From the NCBI RefSeq assembly GCF_001040945.1, contig NZ_CP011930.1:3281021-3345020 (forward strand): a stretch of 64,000 bases of DNA, read 5' to 3'. The notes under the pieces are model-generated. The model ran no database searches and was not told the origin of the DNA. It saw nothing but the letters and a program-made list of their open reading frames with translations. The position numbers and the translations under genes are program-made. This document shows, one piece after another, positions 1 through 9,083 of this stretch. Source of the DNA: Herbaspirillum seropedicae. Its GTDB lineage: Bacteria; Pseudomonadota; Gammaproteobacteria; Burkholderiales; Burkholderiaceae_D. Each line of letters opens with the position of its first letter. The first letter of the stretch is position 1.

Positions 1-649
1 GGAAATAGGCCGCGCCGACGCCAACGTTCCCACGACGGAAATTGCCGCCTACGCCCAGCGATTGCCCGGACCTGGTCGAGCCGGCCACTTCGCCCGCACC
101 ATAGTAGAAACTGCCGCGCAGGCCGCCGTACTCGGCCGTATCGAAGCGCAGCGAATTGTTGCTGCGCGCCCCGGTGATGCGATCGAGGCTATTGAAGTGG
201 GCCGCGCGCACGCCGCCACCGCCGAAGATCTGGAAGGACGTGTATTGCTGGCCGATCTCTTCCAGGTAATCGGTCTGGCGGCCCACCGTCAGGGTGCCGA
301 AACGGCCGGCCAGGCCAACGACGGACTTGCGGTCGAACAAGGTACCGGGCGTGGCCATGGCGCCATCGTCGCCGGCAAAGCCGGTCTCCAGCTGGAAGAT
401 CGCTGCCAGGCCGTCGCCCAATTCTTCGCGGCCACGCAGGCCGATGCGGGAGGCCATGGCGTCGCCCGAGTCCAGGCTGGCCCGGCTGCCATTATCGGGA
501 CCGACCTTGCTGGTATAGACCAGGCTCATGTCGATGACGCCATAGACGGTGACGCTGGAGGAACTGGCCGCGCTGGCAGCTGCCGGAGATTGCGCCAGGG
601 CCGCATGGGCAAAGGCATAGGCGCACAAGCTGAGTGAGATTTTTTTCAT
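1..649 (-). CDS. Gram-negative porin (partial, C-terminus outside window)
   Basis: Outer-membrane general porin of the betaproteobacterial trimeric type, which lets small hydrophilic solutes diffuse through. Reading the minus strand from the ATG at 649 gives a signal peptide starting MKKISLSLCAYAFAHAALAQ, then the typical first strand SSVTVYGVIDMSLVYT and the family pattern SRIGLRGREELGDGLAAIFQ followed by FDRKSVVGLAGRFGTLTVGR. About 216 residues are visible; the reading frame is open to base 1, so roughly the last 40% lies outside the window. It is transcribed away from the Mla-type operon. The family assignment is secure; substrate preference cannot be told. Confidence 0.9.
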   Translation of the reverse strand, partial: MKKISLSLCAYAFAHAALAQSPAAASAASSSSVTVYGVIDMSLVYTSKVGPDNGSRASLDSGDAMASRIGLRGREELGDGLAAIFQLETGFAGDDGAMATPGTLFDRKSVVGLAGRFGTLTVGRQTDYLEEIGQQYTSFQIFGGGGVRAAHFNSLDRITGARSNNSLRFDTAEYGGLRGSFYYGAGEVAGSTRSGQSLGVGGNFRRGNVGVGAAYF

Positions 650-858
650 GGACAGGACATGCGGCGATGGGAATCACCGCTGAGGATGAAAGAGGGTATG
701 GTGCAGAAAAGGTCAATGACGCTTTCTGCACATCGAGGGGGATTGGCACAGCACCGGCATGGTAGAAGCGCCGCCCGTGCCGCGACAATTACCTCTTGGG
801 ATAGTCCCGCAGGCGGCGTGGCGACTTGACCCCACGGCTGGCGCACTGCCCTGCCCTC

Positions 859-2031
859 ATGCAATACTTGGCACTGACTGATGAAAAATTGACCGCTTTG
901 GACAACAACGCCAGCTTCCGCCTCGATTCTGCCTCCCCTCCCGTGCTGCACGTGGAAGGTGACTGGACCTTGCGCAACTACCGCGCACTGTCGCGCCAGA
1001 TCGCCCAGGCGCGCCCGGCCCTGGGCGAGCAGACGGTCCTGGAGTTTTCGGCACTGAGCGCCTTCGATACCGTGGGCGCCAAACTGCTGGTGGACTTGCT
1101 GGGCGTACCTGCCGCCCTGCGCCAGACGCAGGCCGACAGCACCCTCGCCCCGGCCTGGCGCGCGCTGCTGGCCGTGGTGGCCGAAGCCAAGGCCATTGCC
1201 ATGCCCAAGCCCGCGCCGCCGCGCCAGGCCTGGATCACCGACATGCTGGAGCGGGTGGGTGCGGCCACCTTGAGCCTGCGCGCCTGCGCGCTGGGGCTGC
1301 TGGGCTTCATGGGATTGTGCCTGCAGACGCTCTTGAGCTCGTTCTGGCGTCCCTCGCGCTGGCGTGTGACCGCGGTGGTGGCGCAGATCGAGCAGACCGG
1401 GCTGGATGCGGTGCCCATCGTTTCCCTGCTGACCTTCATGGTGGGGGCGGTGGTGGCCTTCCTGGGCGCCACCGTGCTGGCCAATTTCGGCGCCAGCATC
1501 TACACGGTGGACCTGGTGGCCTTTTCCTTCCTGCGCGAATTTGCGGTGCTGCTGACCGCCATCCTCATGGCCGGACGCACGGCCAGTTCATTTACCGCCC
1601 AGATCGGCTCGATGAAGGCCAATGAAGAGATCGACGCCATCCGCGCCCTCGGGCTGGACCCGATCAAGCTGCTGGTGCTACCGCGACTGATCGCGCTGCT
1701 GGTGGCCATGCCCGCCCTGACCTTCATTGCCATGCTCTCGGGACTGTTTGGCGGGGCCATGGTCTGCGCCTTGTCGCTGGACATCAGCCCGACCATGTTC
1801 CTGTCGCTGCTGCAGCAGGACGTGGGCATCCGCCACTTCATCCTGGGCATGGTCAAGGCCCCGCTGTTCGCCTTCGTGGTGGCCGTGATCGGCTGCAACG
1901 AAGGCTTCAAGGTCAGCGGCAGCGCCCAGTCGGTGGGCCAGCACACTACCTCCAGCGTGGTGCAGTCGATCTTCGTGGTGATCCTGCTGGATGCGCTGGC
2001 CGCCCTGTTCTTCATGGAGATGGGATGGTGA
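859..2031 (+). CDS. STAS-MlaE fusion ABC transporter permease
   Basis: Inner-membrane permease of an MCE-type (Mla/Ttg2-like) ABC system that moves phospholipids or hydrophobic compounds between the membranes. The first ~120 residues look like a STAS/MlaB-type domain (FSALSAFDTVGAKLLVDLLG). The rest is the MlaE permease domain with ~5-6 hydrophobic segments and the conserved patterns GRTASSFTAQIGSMK and NEEIDAIRALGLDPI. The frame is open from a TTG at 826; the ATG at 859 is preferred but neither has a clear ribosome binding site, so the start is uncertain. Its stop overlaps the next start (ATGGTGA), indicating translational coupling in a four-gene operon. Confidence 0.88.
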   Translation: MQYLALTDEKLTALDNNASFRLDSASPPVLHVEGDWTLRNYRALSRQIAQARPALGEQTVLEFSALSAFDTVGAKLLVDLLGVPAALRQTQADSTLAPAWRALLAVVAEAKAIAMPKPAPPRQAWITDMLERVGAATLSLRACALGLLGFMGLCLQTLLSSFWRPSRWRVTAVVAQIEQTGLDAVPIVSLLTFMVGAVVAFLGATVLANFGASIYTVDLVAFSFLREFAVLLTAILMAGRTASSFTAQIGSMKANEEIDAIRALGLDPIKLLVLPRLIALLVAMPALTFIAMLSGLFGGAMVCALSLDISPTMFLSLLQQDVGIRHFILGMVKAPLFAFVVAVIGCNEGFKVSGSAQSVGQHTTSSVVQSIFVVILLDALAALFFMEMGW

Positions 2032-2861
2032 GGCCACAGCATGCGCCTGCCACCCGCGGTGGCGACGGCGTCGATCCCATCATCGAGGTACGCGGCCTGC
2101 GCAACCAGTTCGGCACGCAGGTCGTGCATGAGCAACTGGACCTGCAGGTGCGGCGCGGCGAGATCCTGGGCGTAGTCGGCGGCTCCGGCACCGGCAAGTC
2201 GGTCCTGCTGCGCAGCATCGTCGGCCTGCTGCGCCCAGCAGCGGGTGAGGTCCGGGTATTCGGGCAAGACCTCACGGCCTTGTCCAGCGAAGCACGCTCT
2301 GGCTATGAACGGCGCTTCGGGGTGCTGTTCCAGCAGGGCGCACTGTTTTCTTCCCTGACCGTGCTGGAAAACATCGCCCTGCCCCTGACCGAATATGGCG
2401 GCCTCAACGCCGACGAAGCGCGCGGCGTGGCGGCCATGAAGCTGGCCCTGGCGGGCCTGCCCATCGCCGCCGGCGACAAGTATCCGGCCGCCCTCTCCGG
2501 CGGCATGATCAAGCGCGCCGCCCTGGCGCGGGCACTGGCGCTGGACCCGGACATCCTGTTCCTGGACGAACCCACGGCCGGGCTGGACCCCATCAGCGCG
2601 GCCGCCTTCGACCGCCTGATCCTGACCCTGCGCGATGCCCTGGGACTGACCGTGTTCCTGGTCACGCATGACCTCGATACGCTCTACGCCATCTGCGACC
2701 GCATCGCCGTGCTGTCGTCCCGGCGCGTGCTGGTGGCCGACCGCATCGAGGCGGTGGCCGCCTATGACGACGCCTGGATACGCCAATACTTTCAGGGCCC
2801 GCGTGGCCGCGCCGCCAGCCTGGCCGCGCTGCGCGCCCACCCAACGCAAGGACAACCGTAA
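2025..2861 (+). CDS. MlaF-like ABC transporter ATP-binding protein
   Basis: Cytoplasmic ATPase of the MCE transporter. Walker A is GGSGTGKSVLL near residue 60, the signature is LSGGMIKRAALARALALDP, and Walker B with the catalytic Glu is ILFLDEPTAGLDPIS; the signature starting LSGGM is typical of MlaF/Ttg2A rather than of importers. At 278 residues it has family length. It starts inside the permease stop codon and its TAA shares a base with the ATG of the MCE gene, so all three are coupled. The first ~15 residues are unconserved-looking, leaving the exact start slightly open. Confidence 0.92.
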   Translation: MVRPQHAPATRGGDGVDPIIEVRGLRNQFGTQVVHEQLDLQVRRGEILGVVGGSGTGKSVLLRSIVGLLRPAAGEVRVFGQDLTALSSEARSGYERRFGVLFQQGALFSSLTVLENIALPLTEYGGLNADEARGVAAMKLALAGLPIAAGDKYPAALSGGMIKRAALARALALDPDILFLDEPTAGLDPISAAAFDRLILTLRDALGLTVFLVTHDLDTLYAICDRIAVLSSRRVLVADRIEAVAAYDDAWIRQYFQGPRGRAASLAALRAHPTQGQP

Positions 2862-3778
2862 TGGAAACGCGTGCACATCACGTCCTCATCGGACTCTTCA
2901 CCATCCTGGTCGCCCTGGGCGCGCTGGGATTCTGCCTGTGGCTGACCAAGGCCGGGCAGGACCGCGATGTCGACTACTACACCGTCATCTTCAACGAAGC
3001 CGTCAGCGGCCTCTCGCGCGGCAGCCCGGTGCAGTACAGCGGCATCAAGGTGGGCGACGTGGTCGGCCTGAGCCTGGACCCGGCCGATCCGCGCAAGGTG
3101 CGTGCACGCATCCGCGTGGTGGGCCGCGCACCCATCAAGGAAGACACCGGCGCCAAGCTGGCCCTGGCGGGCATCACGGGCACCGCGCTGATCCAGCTCA
3201 CCAATGGCTCGCCGCAGAGTCCTAGGCTGGAATCCAAGGATGGCAGCGATCCCGTCATCATCGCCTCGCCCTCGCCGCTGTCGGCCTTGCTCTCCAATGG
3301 CGAAGACCTGCTGGGCAATGTCAATGAAGTGCTGATCAACGCCAAGCAATTCCTGGCCCCCGACAATGCGCGCCGCCTCAACGCCACCCTGGCCCATCTC
3401 GAAGAACTCACCAGCACCCTGGCCGCCCAGCGCAACAACGCCGGCGCCGCCATGCAGGAACTGGCCGAAGCGGCGCGCCAGGCCAACCTGGCCATGCAGA
3501 GCGCCAACCAGTTGCTGTCCACACGCGGCAATGATGCAATGAGTAACCTGCAACAAGCCATGCGCTCGCTGGCCGCCAGCAGCCAGCAAGTCGAAAGACT
3601 GATCCAGCAGAACCAGGCCGCATTGAACAATGGCGCGCAAGGCGTGGCCGAGATCGGACCGGCCATCGCCGAACTGCGCGCCACCCTGTCCTCGGTACGG
3701 GCGGTGAGCCGCAAGCTGGAAAGCAATCCCGGCGCCTATCTGCTGGGCCACGACAATGTCCAGGAATTCCAACCATGA
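2861..3778 (+). CDS. MlaD/MCE-domain periplasmic lipid-binding protein
   Basis: Membrane-anchored periplasmic subunit with one MCE domain. One N-terminal transmembrane helix (LIGLFTILVALGALGFCLWL, residues ~9-28) is followed by the MCE core (SGLSRGSPVQYSGIKVGDVV, then AGITGTALIQLTNG). After residue ~150 comes a long Ala/Gln/Asn-rich helical region, as in PqiB/YebT-like or Ttg2C proteins that form tunnels across the periplasm. It lies between the ATPase and the auxiliary lipoprotein, overlapping both by a few bases. 305 residues is longer than E. coli MlaD (~183), matching the form that works with an auxiliary lipoprotein. Confidence 0.9.
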   Translation: METRAHHVLIGLFTILVALGALGFCLWLTKAGQDRDVDYYTVIFNEAVSGLSRGSPVQYSGIKVGDVVGLSLDPADPRKVRARIRVVGRAPIKEDTGAKLALAGITGTALIQLTNGSPQSPRLESKDGSDPVIIASPSPLSALLSNGEDLLGNVNEVLINAKQFLAPDNARRLNATLAHLEELTSTLAAQRNNAGAAMQELAEAARQANLAMQSANQLLSTRGNDAMSNLQQAMRSLAASSQQVERLIQQNQAALNNGAQGVAEIGPAIAELRATLSSVRAVSRKLESNPGAYLLGHDNVQEFQP

Positions 3779-4389
3779 ACACCCTCTTGCTGCGCACCAG
3801 CCTGGTCGCTGCCAGCCTGATGCTGGCGGCCTGCTCCATCCTGCCCAAGCCGGACCCACAGGCGGTCTATCGCCTGCCCACCGCCACGGCCATGCCAGCC
3901 CAGGCATCCACGACAGCTGGCGACATCAGGCTGCGCGCCCTGCGCATCGCCACGCCCTACGCCAACCGCAGCATCGACAGCGAACGCATCCTGGTGCTGC
4001 CCGAGGGCGACGTGATCAAGTCCTATGCGGGCGTGCGCTGGAGCGATGCGGCTCCGCTGCTGTGGCGGGATCGGCTGCTGGAAGCCTTCCGCGCCGACGG
4101 GCGCTACCAGCGGCTCTCGTCCGATACCGGCAATATCGCCGCAGACATCGAGCTCGACGGCGCTCTGAGCGCGTTCCAGACCGAGTATCGCCACGGCGTG
4201 CCGACGGTAGTGATCGTCTATGACGCGCGCCTGATCGACACGGCCAATCGCCAGCAGTTGGCAAGCCAGCGCTTTGCCATCCAACGCGCCGTCGATGGCA
4301 GCAAGGTGCCGGAAGTGGTCAGCGCCTTCGGCCAGGCTTGTGACCAGCTTGCCAAGGAGGTGGTGAACTGGGCGGCAGCACAACGTTGA
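3775..4389 (+). CDS. ABC-type transport auxiliary lipoprotein (PqiC/YmbA-like)
   Basis: Predicted outer-membrane lipoprotein partner of the MCE transporter. The signal peptide ends in the lipobox LMLAAC at residue ~22, followed by SILPKPDPQAVYRLP, the usual opening of the ABC_trans_aux family; 204 residues is typical. The ATG overlaps the preceding TGA (ATGA), so it is the last gene of the coupled operon. In PqiABC-type systems this protein links the MCE tunnel to the outer membrane; the same role here is inferred. Confidence 0.87.
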   Translation: MNTLLLRTSLVAASLMLAACSILPKPDPQAVYRLPTATAMPAQASTTAGDIRLRALRIATPYANRSIDSERILVLPEGDVIKSYAGVRWSDAAPLLWRDRLLEAFRADGRYQRLSSDTGNIAADIELDGALSAFQTEYRHGVPTVVIVYDARLIDTANRQQLASQRFAIQRAVDGSKVPEVVSAFGQACDQLAKEVVNWAAAQR

Positions 4390-4506
4390 GCAAGGCCACC
4401 GCAATCGTGGCCGCTGCGCCATTATCCGAAGGTAGCATTACCTGCGCGGTGGATCCGTGGCACCCTTGGGCCGGTTTATTCGCTCATCTCGCCCAACGGA
4501 GTCGTC

Positions 4507-5433
4507 TTGGACAAACTGCAAGCCATGCAAACCTTTGTCGCCGTGGTGGAGAGCGGCAGCTTCGTGGCCGCCGTGGATGTCACCGGCCAGTCCAAGCCGG
4601 CCGTCTCACGCCAGGTCTCGGAGCTGGAACAATTTCTCGGCATCCGCCTGCTCCATCGCACCACGCGCCGGCTCTCGCTCACTGATGAAGGTCGCGTCTA
4701 TTTCGCCCGCTGCAAGGAATTGCTGGAGACCATCCAGGACGTGGAGAGTGAAGTCGGCCTGAACTCCGACCAGGCTTGCGGCCGGCTACGCATCGGTGCG
4801 CCGCAGGATTTCGGTGTTGAACAGCTGGCGCCGCTGTGGGGCAAGTTCACCGAGCAGCATCCGCTGATCACCCTCAACATCACCCTCTCGGACCGCACCA
4901 TCGACCTGCTTGAAGAAGGCTTCGACATGGCCATCCGCATCAGCGCCCTGGGTGACAGCCGCATGGTAGCCCGCCCGCTTGCGCCGGTGCGGATGATCGC
5001 CTGCGCCGCGCCAGAGTTCCTGGCCCGGCATGGCACACCCGGCACGCCGGCCGAACTGCGCGACTATCCCTTCATCTCCTACAGCTATCGCGCCGGCGGC
5101 GACGACTGGAGCTTCAGGCACGTGCATGGCGACACCTGCCAGGTGCGCGTGCGTTCGACGGTCTATGTCAACAACGGCGCCACCTGCCGCGCCATGGCCA
5201 TCGCCGGGCAAGGCATTGCCATCCAGCCGGACTTCATCGTCAACGCCGCCATCCAGGCCGGGCAACTGGTGGAGCTGTTCGAGGGATGGAGCACCGGCGA
5301 ACAGTTGGTGGTGCATACCTTGTACCCCACCCGTACCCATCTGCCACCCAAAGTGCAGCGCATGCGCGATTTCCTGATCGAGCAATTCAGGGTGCCGCCC
5401 TGGTGCCCCAGGCCGCAGGACAGCGCTGCCTGA
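4507..5433 (+). CDS. LysR-family transcriptional regulator
   Basis: DNA-binding regulator of the LysR type, 308 residues. The N-terminal winged helix-turn-helix runs over residues ~1-60 (MDKLQAMQTFVAVVESGSF, then SKPAVSRQVSELEQFLG), and a LysR substrate-binding domain starts near residue 90. The start is a TTG at 4507; it is preferred over the ATG at 4525 because the family normally has MDxLxAMxxF. It follows the MCE operon by ~120 bp on the same strand and converges on lrgB, so its targets cannot be read from a divergent neighbour. Confidence 0.92.
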   Translation: MDKLQAMQTFVAVVESGSFVAAVDVTGQSKPAVSRQVSELEQFLGIRLLHRTTRRLSLTDEGRVYFARCKELLETIQDVESEVGLNSDQACGRLRIGAPQDFGVEQLAPLWGKFTEQHPLITLNITLSDRTIDLLEEGFDMAIRISALGDSRMVARPLAPVRMIACAAPEFLARHGTPGTPAELRDYPFISYSYRAGGDDWSFRHVHGDTCQVRVRSTVYVNNGATCRAMAIAGQGIAIQPDFIVNAAIQAGQLVELFEGWSTGEQLVVHTLYPTRTHLPPKVQRMRDFLIEQFRVPPWCPRPQDSAA

Positions 5434-5465
5434 AGCACGCCGCGGCTGCGCTATCGGCTGATCCT

Positions 5466-6203
5466 TCAGCCTATCCAGCGCAGCAGCAGCGGCATCACCA
5501 CCGGCACCAGCACGGCCGTAAAGACCCCGTTCAAGCCCATCCCCAGGCCGGCGAAGGCGCCCATCTCAGCGCTGACCTGCAGGGCGCGGGCCGTCCCGAT
5601 GCCATGCGAGGCCACGCCCAGGGCAAAGCCGCGCACCGGATGGCTATCGATACGCAGGAAATTCAGGATGAAGCGCACCAGCACCGCGCCCAGGATGCCG
5701 GTGCAGATGACCAGCACCGCAGTCAGCGAAGGCAGGCCGCCGAAACGCTCCGAGATCGCCATGGCGATGGGCGTGGTCGCCGACTTCGGGGCGAGCGAGA
5801 CGATGACCTGGCGGGAAGCGCCCATGGCATAGGCGATGCCAATGGCCGACGCCACTGCCGTCACTGAGCCGGCGGCCAGGCCCAGCATCAGCGGCAAGGC
5901 CGAGCGGCGGAAATTGTGCCACTGCCGGAACAACGGCAAAGCCAGCGCCACGGTAGCCGGCCCCAGCATGAAGTGAACGAATTGTGCGCCCTCGAAATAG
6001 GTCTTGTAGGGAGTACGGGTGACGAAGAGGATGCTCACCACGATAGCGATGGCGATGAGCACTGGATTGGCCAGGGGATTGAAGCCCAGACGCCGGTAGA
6101 CCTGCAGCGCCACGATATAGGCAGCCAGGGTCGTGGTCAGGCCCAGCAGTGGCGAGGCCGCCAGATAGACCCAGACATCGCTGAGACGGTCCAGGCCATG
6201 CAT
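5466..6203 (-). CDS. lrgB: LrgB/CidB family membrane protein
   Basis: Polytopic inner-membrane protein of the LrgB (CidB, YohK) family, 245 residues with about 7 hydrophobic segments. The signature region is SLAPKSATTPIAMAISERFG, then GIASHGIGTA-like text (VASHGIGTARALQVSAEMGA). LrgA/LrgB pairs act in murein hydrolase control and, in several bacteria and plastids, in export of small acids such as pyruvate or glycolate; which applies here is unknown. The ATG at 6203 overlaps the TGA of lrgA, so the two are co-translated. Confidence 0.93.
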   Translation of the reverse strand: MHGLDRLSDVWVYLAASPLLGLTTTLAAYIVALQVYRRLGFNPLANPVLIAIAIVVSILFVTRTPYKTYFEGAQFVHFMLGPATVALALPLFRQWHNFRRSALPLMLGLAAGSVTAVASAIGIAYAMGASRQVIVSLAPKSATTPIAMAISERFGGLPSLTAVLVICTGILGAVLVRFILNFLRIDSHPVRGFALGVASHGIGTARALQVSAEMGAFAGLGMGLNGVFTAVLVPVVMPLLLRWIG

Positions 6204-6571
6204 CAGCGCGACTCCTCGTCAGCGGGGCGGGAGAGCCGTTTCATGGCCGCCTGGGTCACCAGCGCGCCCACCGCGATGGCCAGCACCGTACTGACCACCA
6301 GCGCCACGACGATCGCCGCCAGATCCCCTTGCAATTGCCCCGCCGCTGCCATCACGCCTACACCGGCTGGCACGAAGAGCAGGGAAAGGTGCTGCAGGAT
6401 ACCCCAGGAAGTCGCCTCCATGAGGTCCGCCAGGCGCGGATAGGCCAGGAAGGACAGCAGCAGGAACAGCATGCCGATCACAGGGCCGGGAACAGGAAGG
6501 CCCAGCAACTGGGCGGCTCCTTCACCCAGGCATTGGAAGATGAGCAGGAGGGTCAGGGCGGTCAGGGTCAT
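6203..6571 (-). CDS. lrgA: LrgA/CidA family membrane protein
   Basis: Small holin-like membrane protein, 122 residues with four predicted helices. The pattern LLGLPVPGPVIGMLFLLLSF is the hallmark of LrgA/CidA. The ATG at 6571 is chosen because the hydrophobic N-terminus MTLTALTLLLIFQCLGEG follows it directly; the frame is open further upstream but that text is not protein-like. It is the first gene of an lrgAB pair, divergent from the YbhB-type gene across ~210 bp. Confidence 0.9.
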   Translation of the reverse strand: MTLTALTLLLIFQCLGEGAAQLLGLPVPGPVIGMLFLLLSFLAYPRLADLMEATSWGILQHLSLLFVPAGVGVMAAAGQLQGDLAAIVVALVVSTVLAIAVGALVTQAAMKRLSRPADEESR

Positions 6572-6783
6572 GGGGGCTCCGGAGTGAGACAAGCAGTGGC
6601 CGGCTGATTTTATGGGCTGGTCGCGATGTACGCCAGTGGAATACGACTTGCTGGCAAAACACGCCGCTGCCAGCTTGAACTTATCCGCACCAAGCCTGAC
6701 GTTTTCTGCACCACACCCCTCGTTCCCACTCCCTAAGATGAGCGCTTTCAACCCCTTGTTTCAACGCTCACCGAGGACTTTCC

Positions 6784-7362
6784 ATGACCCTGATCCGCCC
6801 CACCCTGGCCGCTGCCGCCCTGACCTTTTCCGCACTGACCCTGCCCGCACAGGCGGCCGAATTCACCCTCACCAGCAGCGACATCGCCGAGGGCCAGTCC
6901 CTGTCGATTGCGCAGGTCTTCAATGGCTTCGGCTGCATCGGCCTGAACAAGTCGCCACAACTGTCCTGGTCGGGCGCGCCCGCCGATACCAAGAGCTTCG
7001 CCATCACCGTCTACGATCCGGACGCGCCGACCGGCAGCGGCTGGTGGCACTGGACCGTCTTCAATATTCCCGCCAGCGTGCGCTCGCTGCCGGCCGGCGC
7101 CACTGCGCCAGGCAAGGGCCTGCCCGCGGGCAGCATCCAGGGACGCACGGACTTCGGCAGCAGCGGCTTCGGCGGTGCCTGCCCGCCCGAAGGCGACAAG
7201 CCGCATCGCTACCAGTTTGTCGTTTGGGCGCTGAAAACCGAAACACTTCCGCTGGATGCGCAGGCCAGCGGTGCTATGCTCGGCTTCTACCTGAATGCCC
7301 AGGCACTCGCCACGGCCAAGCTGACCGCCGTCTACGAACGCCAGAAACCCAATGTCAAGTAA
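6784..7362 (+). CDS. YbhB/YbcL family Raf kinase inhibitor-like protein, secreted
   Basis: Bacterial phosphatidylethanolamine-binding (PEBP) fold protein, 192 residues with a cleavable signal peptide ending near LPAQAAEF. Family landmarks are PQLSWSGAPADTKSFAITVYDPDAPT, shown here as PQLSWSGAPADTKSFAIT, followed by DPDAPTGSGWWHWTVFNIP and the CPPEGDKPHRYQFVVWALK segment. Function of bacterial YbhB/YbcL proteins is poorly known. Its last codons overlap the start of the AraC regulator, suggesting one transcript. Confidence 0.92.
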   Translation: MTLIRPTLAAAALTFSALTLPAQAAEFTLTSSDIAEGQSLSIAQVFNGFGCIGLNKSPQLSWSGAPADTKSFAITVYDPDAPTGSGWWHWTVFNIPASVRSLPAGATAPGKGLPAGSIQGRTDFGSSGFGGACPPEGDKPHRYQFVVWALKTETLPLDAQASGAMLGFYLNAQALATAKLTAVYERQKPNVK

Positions 7363-8176
7363 CAGCACACTCCCGCCCGCGCACGCGACTAACCCGCGTC
7401 CCGTTCTCTCGCGCATCCGCTGCCGTGAAGAACAGCAGCTGCGCCAGGTCTTCATCGGCCTGGCCAGCATCTGCCACGTGCGCCAGGGCAAGAAGCGCCT
7501 GCAGTGGCATCACCGCAATCTGCACTGCGGACCGGAAGGCCTGCTGCTCATTGCAGCGGGTACGCAACTCAACGTCGCCAACCTGCCCAGAAACGGCGAA
7601 TACGCCGCTGACATGGTCTCGCTGCCGGCTTCGCTGATCGAGCGCTTCCGCCTGCACTACCCCGGCCAGGGCAGCCTGGCCTCAGCGCCGCCGGCGGTGT
7701 CGACGACCGCGCTGGCGCCCGATACGCTGCGCGCCTGGCGGCATCTGCACGCCTGCATGCAGGAAGACGCAGCGCCGGAGCTGCAATGCCAGGCCGCCGA
7801 AGGCTTGCTGCTGGCCCTGAGCCTGCAGGGCGCAGGTGCGGCGCTGCTGCGGGACCGCAGCGACGCCCTCAGCCATCGCATCGAACAGCAACTGCTGATG
7901 CTGCCGCCCGAACATCGCAGCCTGGAGCAGATCGCCGCCAGCCTGCATTGCAGCGTCTCCACGCTGCGCCGGCGGCTGGTGCGCGAGCAGACCGGGTTCC
8001 GCGAATTGCTCGACAAGGTGCAGCTAGGCCAGGCGCTGGAACAGTTGCAGGCCTCGTCGCTGTCGATTGCCGACATCGCCGCCCGTTGCGGCTATGACTC
8101 GCCGTCGCGCTTCGCGGTGCGCTTCCGCCAGCATTTCGGGCTCAGTCCCAGCCAGTTGCGGCAGACCCTGCAGTAG
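7352..8176 (+). CDS. AraC-family transcriptional regulator
   Basis: 274-residue regulator with an N-terminal effector-like domain (~1-170) and a C-terminal double helix-turn-helix (~175-270): LEQIAASLHCSVSTLRRRL for the first HTH, then IADIAARCGYDSPSRFAVRF for the second and the FRQHFGLSPSQLR ending. The ATG at 7352 lies inside the 3' end of the YbhB-type gene (11-base overlap), so the pair is probably co-transcribed. Ligand and targets cannot be told. Confidence 0.9.
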   Translation: MSSNSTLPPAHATNPRPVLSRIRCREEQQLRQVFIGLASICHVRQGKKRLQWHHRNLHCGPEGLLLIAAGTQLNVANLPRNGEYAADMVSLPASLIERFRLHYPGQGSLASAPPAVSTTALAPDTLRAWRHLHACMQEDAAPELQCQAAEGLLLALSLQGAGAALLRDRSDALSHRIEQQLLMLPPEHRSLEQIAASLHCSVSTLRRRLVREQTGFRELLDKVQLGQALEQLQASSLSIADIAARCGYDSPSRFAVRFRQHFGLSPSQLRQTLQ

Positions 8177-8355
8177 GCCTTGTCTGACCAGGGTCGGCCA
8201 GACTCAACAACATGCGCCGTCATCCGGGTACGAAATACACCGACATGCGTTTGAAGCGACGTCCGACTGTGGGCCTTGCCGCCAGCACCTACTATGGCTG
8301 CAACGTCTCGCAATCGCGGGACGCCCAGACTTCATACCCATACAAGGAGATAAGC

Positions 8356-8856
8356 ATGTCCAAACCGACCCTGAAGTTCCTCGGTACCGCATTGGTGGTG
8401 GCCGCTTTCAGCACGGGCGCCATCGCCCAGAACTCTGGCTCTGGCACGGCCGGCGGCTCCGGCTCTGCGGGCGCCGGCGCAACCGGTGCAACCGGCTCGA
8501 CCACGACCCCCGGGACGGGCGCCAGCGGTTCCGGCAGCAGCTCGTCTGGCAAAAGCATGCGCAACCACGACAGGTCCGACAAGAGCCACAGCAAGTCGCG
8601 CTCGGGGAATAACCCGAATGCGACCGAGATGAAGGACGGCCCGATGGGTACCTCGCCGGGCGGTGGTGGCGGCGGTAGCGGCAGCGGCGCCGGTAATGGC
8701 AGCGGCACGGGCACCGGTGGTGCTGGCGGCGCGGGAGCGGGCGGTACTGGTGCAGGCGGTGCTGGTGCAGGCGGTGCTGGTGCAGGCGGTGCTGGTGCAG
8801 GCGGTGCTGGCGCAGGCGGCGCAGGTGCTGGTGGCGCCGGCGGTGGCGGCAGCTGA
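8356..8856 (+). CDS. Secreted Gly/Ala/Ser-rich low-complexity protein
   Basis: 166 residues; a strong ribosome binding site (AAGGAG) sits 8 bases before the ATG at 8356. The N-terminus MSKPTLKFLGTALVVAAFST with AIAQ is a signal peptide. The mature part is Gly/Ser/Thr-rich, has a charged patch (KSMRNHDRSDKSHSKSRSG, residues ~72-90) and ends in a Gly-Ala repeat of the form GAGGA built by tandem 15-bp units. A strong terminator lies ~90 bp downstream, so this is an independent transcription unit. I recognise no family; it resembles small periplasmic or surface structural proteins of Burkholderiales. Function unknown. Confidence 0.75.
   Translation: MSKPTLKFLGTALVVAAFSTGAIAQNSGSGTAGGSGSAGAGATGATGSTTTPGTGASGSGSSSSGKSMRNHDRSDKSHSKSRSGNNPNATEMKDGPMGTSPGGGGGGSGSGAGNGSGTGTGGAGGAGAGGTGAGGAGAGGAGAGGAGAGGAGAGGAGAGGAGGGGS
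8743..8835 (+). repeat. Tandem 15-bp repeat coding for GAGGA units
   Basis: About six head-to-tail copies of a 15-bp unit (GGCGGTGCTGGTGCA), the middle ones identical at DNA level and the outer ones drifting. The period is a multiple of three, so copy-number change keeps the frame and would only lengthen or shorten the protein tail. Confidence 0.9.
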
Positions 8857-8943
8857 TGCGTCTGCCTGACATCCTTGAGAGTTTTGCGTGAAGCTTGAGC
8901 GCAGCATGGCGTAGTCTCCCATTCCTCCCGCCATGCCTGATTT

Positions 8944-8971
8944 GCCCCGCTGATACTGGCGGGGCTTTTTT
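8944..8971 (+). terminator. Rho-independent terminator after the Gly-rich gene
   Basis: GCCCCGC stem (8944-8950) pairs with GCGGGGC (8959-8965) around an 8-base loop and is followed by six T. Confidence 0.9.
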
Positions 8972-9083
8972 ACGTCCATGGGGCGACGTCAAAGGGATGG
9001 CCGAGCTTACCAGTTACAATCCCGGCTGATCTCAACCCGCTGTGCAGCCCATCTGCTGCCACCTGATGCCACCTGACGCCACC

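Noticed and set aside
5286..6443. Plus-strand open frames across lrgAB
   Set aside because: Their translations are low-complexity and they lie opposite two well-recognised membrane protein genes.
8743..8835. Regular short repeats that could suggest a CRISPR array
   Set aside because: The 15-bp units are contiguous without spacers and lie in frame in a Gly/Ala-rich protein.
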